DNA of 8,766 nt from Coriobacteriales bacterium (GTDB lineage Bacteria > Actinomycetota > Coriobacteriia > Coriobacteriales > UBA8131): the NCBI GenBank assembly GCA_031286245.1, contig JAITUO010000177.1, positions 1 through 8,766 on the forward strand, written 5' to 3'. This document shows positions 6,077 to 8,766 of this stretch, piece after piece; the stretch's first letter is position 1, and every line of letters begins with the position of its first letter. The position numbers were made by a program, and so were the translations under genes. The notes beneath the pieces are model-generated. The model had not been told where the DNA came from. It made no database searches and worked only from the letters and a program-made list of their open reading frames with translations.

Positions 6077-6184
6077 GCACCGTTTGGCTGGCGACAAACC
6101 AGTGCACCGTTTGTCTGGCGACAAACCAGCGCACCGTTTGTCTGGCGACAAACCAGCGCACGGTTGTCAGGCGACAAGCCAACG
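6077..6184. repeat. Four tandem 27-bp repeats with internal palindrome
   Basis: Units lie at 6077-6103, 6104-6130, 6131-6157 and a degenerate fourth at 6158-6184. Units 2 and 3 are identical; unit 1 differs from them at two positions. The core GTTTGTC-TGGC-GACAAAC is a perfect 7-bp stem with a 4-nt loop. An alternative pairing CTGG...CCAG overlaps it. The 27-bp period keeps a + strand frame open, which could encode repeated TVCLATNQR, but that frame is not believed to be a gene. The array ends 69 bp before the aminopeptidase start, so it would be in its 5' leader. Confidence 0.85.
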
Positions 6185-6253
6185 TTTATCCCAGTGTCGA
6201 GCAAGCCTGGTTTTATCCACATCGGCCCTTAGCGTTACACGAAAGGAAAGGCT

Positions 6254-7504
6254 ATGAACGATAGTGAGTTTCAAGAATCATTAAGGAAATATGCCCAATT
6301 AGTGGTCAGGAAAGGCTGTAATATCCGCCCTGGCCAGGAATTTATGATATCTGCGAACATCGATACGATCGAGTTCATACGACTGTTGACTGCAGAAGCT
6401 TATGCGGCGGGAGCCAAACGCGTCACAGTCCGGTTGTCCGATGAGCCGCTGACCAAGTTAGGTTTGGATCACATGGCAGTGGAGACCTTCGAGCAATTCC
6501 CGGAATGGTTGGCGGTGATGCACAACTTCACTGCTCGGACTGGAGGTGCCTCACTACGAGTTGAAAGTGCCGACCCACAAGCCATGACTGGTGTCGACCC
6601 CAGGAAACTGGTGGCTAACCAGCGTGCAGCTCATCAAGCATGCAAAGAGTACTACGATGCTGTCGACCATGGGCGGCTGGTTTGGAGTATCGTCGGTGCT
6701 GCTTCTCCGGCCTGGGCGAGTCGGGTCTATCCAGATTTGGATAGTGACGAAGCGACACGTCGTCTCTGGCAAGCAATTTTTCAGACTGTACGAGTCGATA
6801 CCGCTGACCCAATTGCTGCCTGGGATGAGCACCGACTGAGTTTTCAGCGTCGGACTGAATGGCTGAACCAACAGCACTTTACCAGTCTGCATCTGAGCAA
6901 CAGCCTGGGCACCGACCTGACTATCGGACTGAACGACCAGGGCATCTGGAAAGGCGGTGGCGATTCCCTCGTCGATGGCACTTACTTTTTCCCAAACATG
7001 CCGACTGAAGAAGTATTTACTACACCGAACCGATCGATTGCTGATGGAGTTGTCTACTCCTCAATGCCCTTGGTGTATAACGGCAGTATCATCCGAGGCA
7101 TCAAATTGCGTTTTGCCTCTGGCAAGGTCACAGAGTGTTATGCCGAGGAGGGCCTGGATATCATGCAATCGATTTTTTCGATTGATGATGCTGCAAGCAG
7201 CCTGGGAGAGGTTGCCCTGGTGCCCTGGACCAGCCCGATCCGGCAAGCTGAGACCCTCTTCTACAGCACTCTTTTCGACGAGAACGCCTCTTGTCACCTG
7301 GCAGTCGGGCTGGGCTTCCCCGATTGTCTGATTGGCGGAACAGAGATGAGTGACAACGAGTTGAAAGCTGCCGGAGTGAATAAGAGTGCCGCGCATGTCG
7401 ATTTCATGATCGGAACTAAAGACCTCAGAATCGACGGTATTTATGCTGACGGCAGTCAGACTCCGATCTTTGTCGATGGCGAATGGGCGTCTGAACTGGC
7501 ATAG
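6254..7504 (+). CDS. M29-family metallo-aminopeptidase (AmpS/PepS type)
   Basis: This cytoplasmic exopeptidase removes N-terminal residues from peptides using a two-metal centre. It probably processes peptides imported by the upstream transporter. The 416-residue length is normal for M29. Expected metal ligands are visible: Glu253 in NMPTEEVFTTP, Glu319 in GEVALVP, His348 in DENASCHLAVG, and His381 with Asp383 in AAHVDFMIG. The E253-E319-H348 spacing equals that known for T. thermophilus AmpT (250, 316, 345). The residue seven after His348 is Phe355 (GFPDC), where characterised members have Tyr. The start ATG has AAAGGA (6242-6247) at 6 nt spacing. The 700-bp gap before it and its own promoter candidate suggest separate transcription from the transporter. 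Family assignment is secure and substrate preference unknown. Confidence 0.95.
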   Translation: MNDSEFQESLRKYAQLVVRKGCNIRPGQEFMISANIDTIEFIRLLTAEAYAAGAKRVTVRLSDEPLTKLGLDHMAVETFEQFPEWLAVMHNFTARTGGASLRVESADPQAMTGVDPRKLVANQRAAHQACKEYYDAVDHGRLVWSIVGAASPAWASRVYPDLDSDEATRRLWQAIFQTVRVDTADPIAAWDEHRLSFQRRTEWLNQQHFTSLHLSNSLGTDLTIGLNDQGIWKGGGDSLVDGTYFFPNMPTEEVFTTPNRSIADGVVYSSMPLVYNGSIIRGIKLRFASGKVTECYAEEGLDIMQSIFSIDDAASSLGEVALVPWTSPIRQAETLFYSTLFDENASCHLAVGLGFPDCLIGGTEMSDNELKAAGVNKSAAHVDFMIGTKDLRIDGIYADGSQTPIFVDGEWASELA

Positions 7505-7621
7505 TATTTCATGTGGATAAGCCCGGGCACCTGCTCAGACAGGGAGTCTATATAAAAAGAGAACGGTACAAGTACGAGGTTTCAGAACAGGTATTTGTCA
7601 AACCAAAAAGGAGGAGGCAGA

Positions 7622-8119
7622 ATGAGTGATATAAAACACAGCAGGTTGGCTGTGATTGCGCTCGGCTCAAACATGGGAGACAGTCGGGCATATGTACGCA
7701 AAGCTGCTGAGGAAGTCGCTGGTCTACCCGGTATCAGCCTGGTAAAGATGAGCAAGCTGTACCAGAGCGAACCGGCTCATGTCCTGGACCAGGACATCTT
7801 TACCAATGCTGTGATGACAGTCGAGGTAGACAACACGATATGTGCATTGGACCTGCTGCATGCCTTGCAGGCAATCGAAATCGCCAACGACCGAGTACGA
7901 CATGAGCATTGGGGACCGCGTACCCTGGACCTGGATATCATTGATATCCAGGGTGAGCTTTCCGATACTGAAGAGCTGCGTATTCCTCATCCTTATGCGC
8001 TGGTACGTGATTTCGTAGTGACTCCTTTACTGGAGATCGCTCCTGATTATGTTTTAGCAAATGGCAAGCCAGTAACAAAGGACACGGTCGAGTACGGAGC
8101 AGTCATCAGTGTCGAGTAG
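7622..8119 (+). CDS. folK: 2-amino-4-hydroxy-6-hydroxymethyldihydropteridine pyrophosphokinase (HPPK)
   Basis: HPPK transfers pyrophosphate from ATP to 6-hydroxymethyl-7,8-dihydropterin in tetrahydrofolate biosynthesis, in the cytosol. The 165-residue product has the family blocks in order: ALGSNMGD (13-20), YQSEP (47-51), Asn62 in the FTNAV block, RVRHEHWGPRTLDLDII (91-107) with the Mg-binding Asp103 and Asp105, IPHP, and the late R-x-F-V-x-x-PL-x-EIAP block. The ATG at 7622 is preferred to the in-frame TTG at 7595 because a strong AAGGAGG (7609-7615) sits 6 nt before it, and that Shine-Dalgarno would lie inside the longer ORF. The usual folate partners (folP, folB, folE) are not in the window. 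It lies 117 bp after the aminopeptidase and 13 bp before rsmI, so it probably shares a transcript with rsmI. Confidence 0.95.
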   Translation: MSDIKHSRLAVIALGSNMGDSRAYVRKAAEEVAGLPGISLVKMSKLYQSEPAHVLDQDIFTNAVMTVEVDNTICALDLLHALQAIEIANDRVRHEHWGPRTLDLDIIDIQGELSDTEELRIPHPYALVRDFVVTPLLEIAPDYVLANGKPVTKDTVEYGAVISVE

Positions 8120-8132
8120 ATAGATATCAACA

Positions 8133-8766
8133 GTGACAATCAAACCTGAAGAACCTAAGCAGCCTGGCAAACTGATAATCTGTTCGACACCGATCGGCAA
8201 CTTGAAAGACATCAGCTTGCGGGTGATTGAGGCCCTCGGCCAGGTTGATGCAGTCCTGGCTGAAGACACTCGAGTCACCTGTAAGCTATTAAACCATCTG
8301 AAAATCAACCCTCCGCTGGAGCGCTGTGATGAGAATGTCATCCGCAGTCGGCTTGATAGCCTGGTAGAACGCATTCTAGATGGAGAAAACCTGGCATACG
8401 TCAGTGATGCCGGTACTCCTTCCGTCAGTGACCCCGGAGCTGTTTTAGTATCTGCAGTCAGAGACAAAGGTCTAACAGTTGAAGTCTTGCCGGGTGCCAG
8501 TGCCGTTTTGACAGCCTTAGTTGCCAGCGGATTTACCGCTCCAGGTTTTTACTTCGGTGGTTTTCTGCCGCGTAAGGCAGAAAAACAGGCCAAACTGTTC
8601 GAGCAGCTGGCCAGCCTGCCAGCCGTGCTCGTTTTCTTTGAGTCACCACATCGTGTGATGGCTACATTAAAAGCCATCGAGTTGGCTTACCCTAATCGCC
8701 GGGTCTGCCTGGCTCGTGAACTGACCAAGTTATATGAGGAGGTCCTGATCGATACAGCCCACGGGC
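8133..8766 (+). CDS. rsmI: 16S rRNA (cytidine1402-2'-O)-methyltransferase RsmI (3' end outside window)
   Basis: RsmI uses S-adenosylmethionine to methylate the 2'-O of C1402 in the ribosomal P-site of 16S rRNA. The 211 visible residues contain the family's SAM-binding blocks: STPIGNLKDISLR (18-30), AEDTR followed by KLLNHL, YVSDAGTPSVSDPGA, and LPGASAVLTALVASG. GGFLPRK, FFESPHRV and LARELTKLYEE follow. The GTG at 8133 is the only usable start, because a TAG lies in frame four codons upstream and the first TPIGN block begins soon after. No clear Shine-Dalgarno is present, so initiation probably depends on ribosomes finishing folK 13 bp upstream. About 60-80 C-terminal residues should lie beyond the window. 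Confidence 0.95.
   Translation, partial: MTIKPEEPKQPGKLIICSTPIGNLKDISLRVIEALGQVDAVLAEDTRVTCKLLNHLKINPPLERCDENVIRSRLDSLVERILDGENLAYVSDAGTPSVSDPGAVLVSAVRDKGLTVEVLPGASAVLTALVASGFTAPGFYFGGFLPRKAEKQAKLFEQLASLPAVLVFFESPHRVMATLKAIELAYPNRRVCLARELTKLYEEVLIDTAHG

Noticed and set aside
5915..6151. 78-codon - strand ORF with repeated SPDKRC-like units
   Set aside because: It is the antisense reading of the same 27-bp repeats, with no ribosome site or recognisable domain.
5974..6264. 96-codon + strand ORF spanning the 27-bp repeats and overlapping the aminopeptidase start
   Set aside because: The frame stays open largely because the repeat period is a multiple of three. The AGGA before its ATG is only about 2 nt away, the product is low-complexity and unlike any family I recognise, and it begins within the right edge of the inverted repeat.
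7505..7621. Promoter for folK around TATATAAA (7549-7556)
   Set aside because: A -10-like sequence is present but no acceptable -35 lies 16-19 bp upstream. The small palindromes here (GCCCGGGC at 7521-7528; CCTG/CAGG at 7530-7543) lack a T-run, so no terminator is called either.

Overview
The window is a bacterial chromosome segment of intermediate GC in which every supported gene is on the + strand. It reads as a peptide-utilisation locus followed by two housekeeping genes. Strong Shine-Dalgarno sequences, tightly packed operon junctions and GTG starts suggest a Gram-positive-type peptide or amino-acid fermenter, possibly Coriobacteriia or a clostridial relative. That placement is a weak inference, because no rRNA or lineage marker is present.

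Region 1 (1-5552) is a five-gene peptide ABC importer in the canonical order: extracellular substrate-binding protein (5' end cut off by the window), permeases DppB and DppC, and ATPases DppD and DppF. B, C and D are joined by overlaps or a 4-nt gap. Two junctions are unusual. Between the binding protein and dppB lie 285 bp holding a 19-bp tandem repeat, a perfect 11-bp stem-loop and four 31-32-bp tandem GC-rich repeats that can each fold. Between dppD and dppF the junction has been tandemly duplicated with a 53-bp offset. This leaves an 18-codon mini-ORF that overlaps dppD's stop and dppF's start.

Region 2 (5553-6253) is a 700-bp gap without a convincing gene. In order it holds a weak terminator-like hairpin, a 15-bp palindrome, a sigma70-like promoter, a 193-bp imperfect inverted repeat resembling a MITE (5780-5972), and four 27-bp tandem repeats with an internal palindrome (6077-6184).

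Region 3 (6254-7504) encodes an M29-family metallo-aminopeptidase. Its metal ligands are present, but a Phe sits where family members usually have an active-site Tyr. It probably trims peptides imported by the upstream transporter.

Region 4 (7622-8766) carries folK (folate biosynthesis) and the 5' part of rsmI (16S rRNA 2'-O-methyltransferase), which starts at a GTG and runs off the window.

No new enzymatic or defence system is evident. What looks least described is the structured repeat DNA at three junctions of the peptide-utilisation genes.
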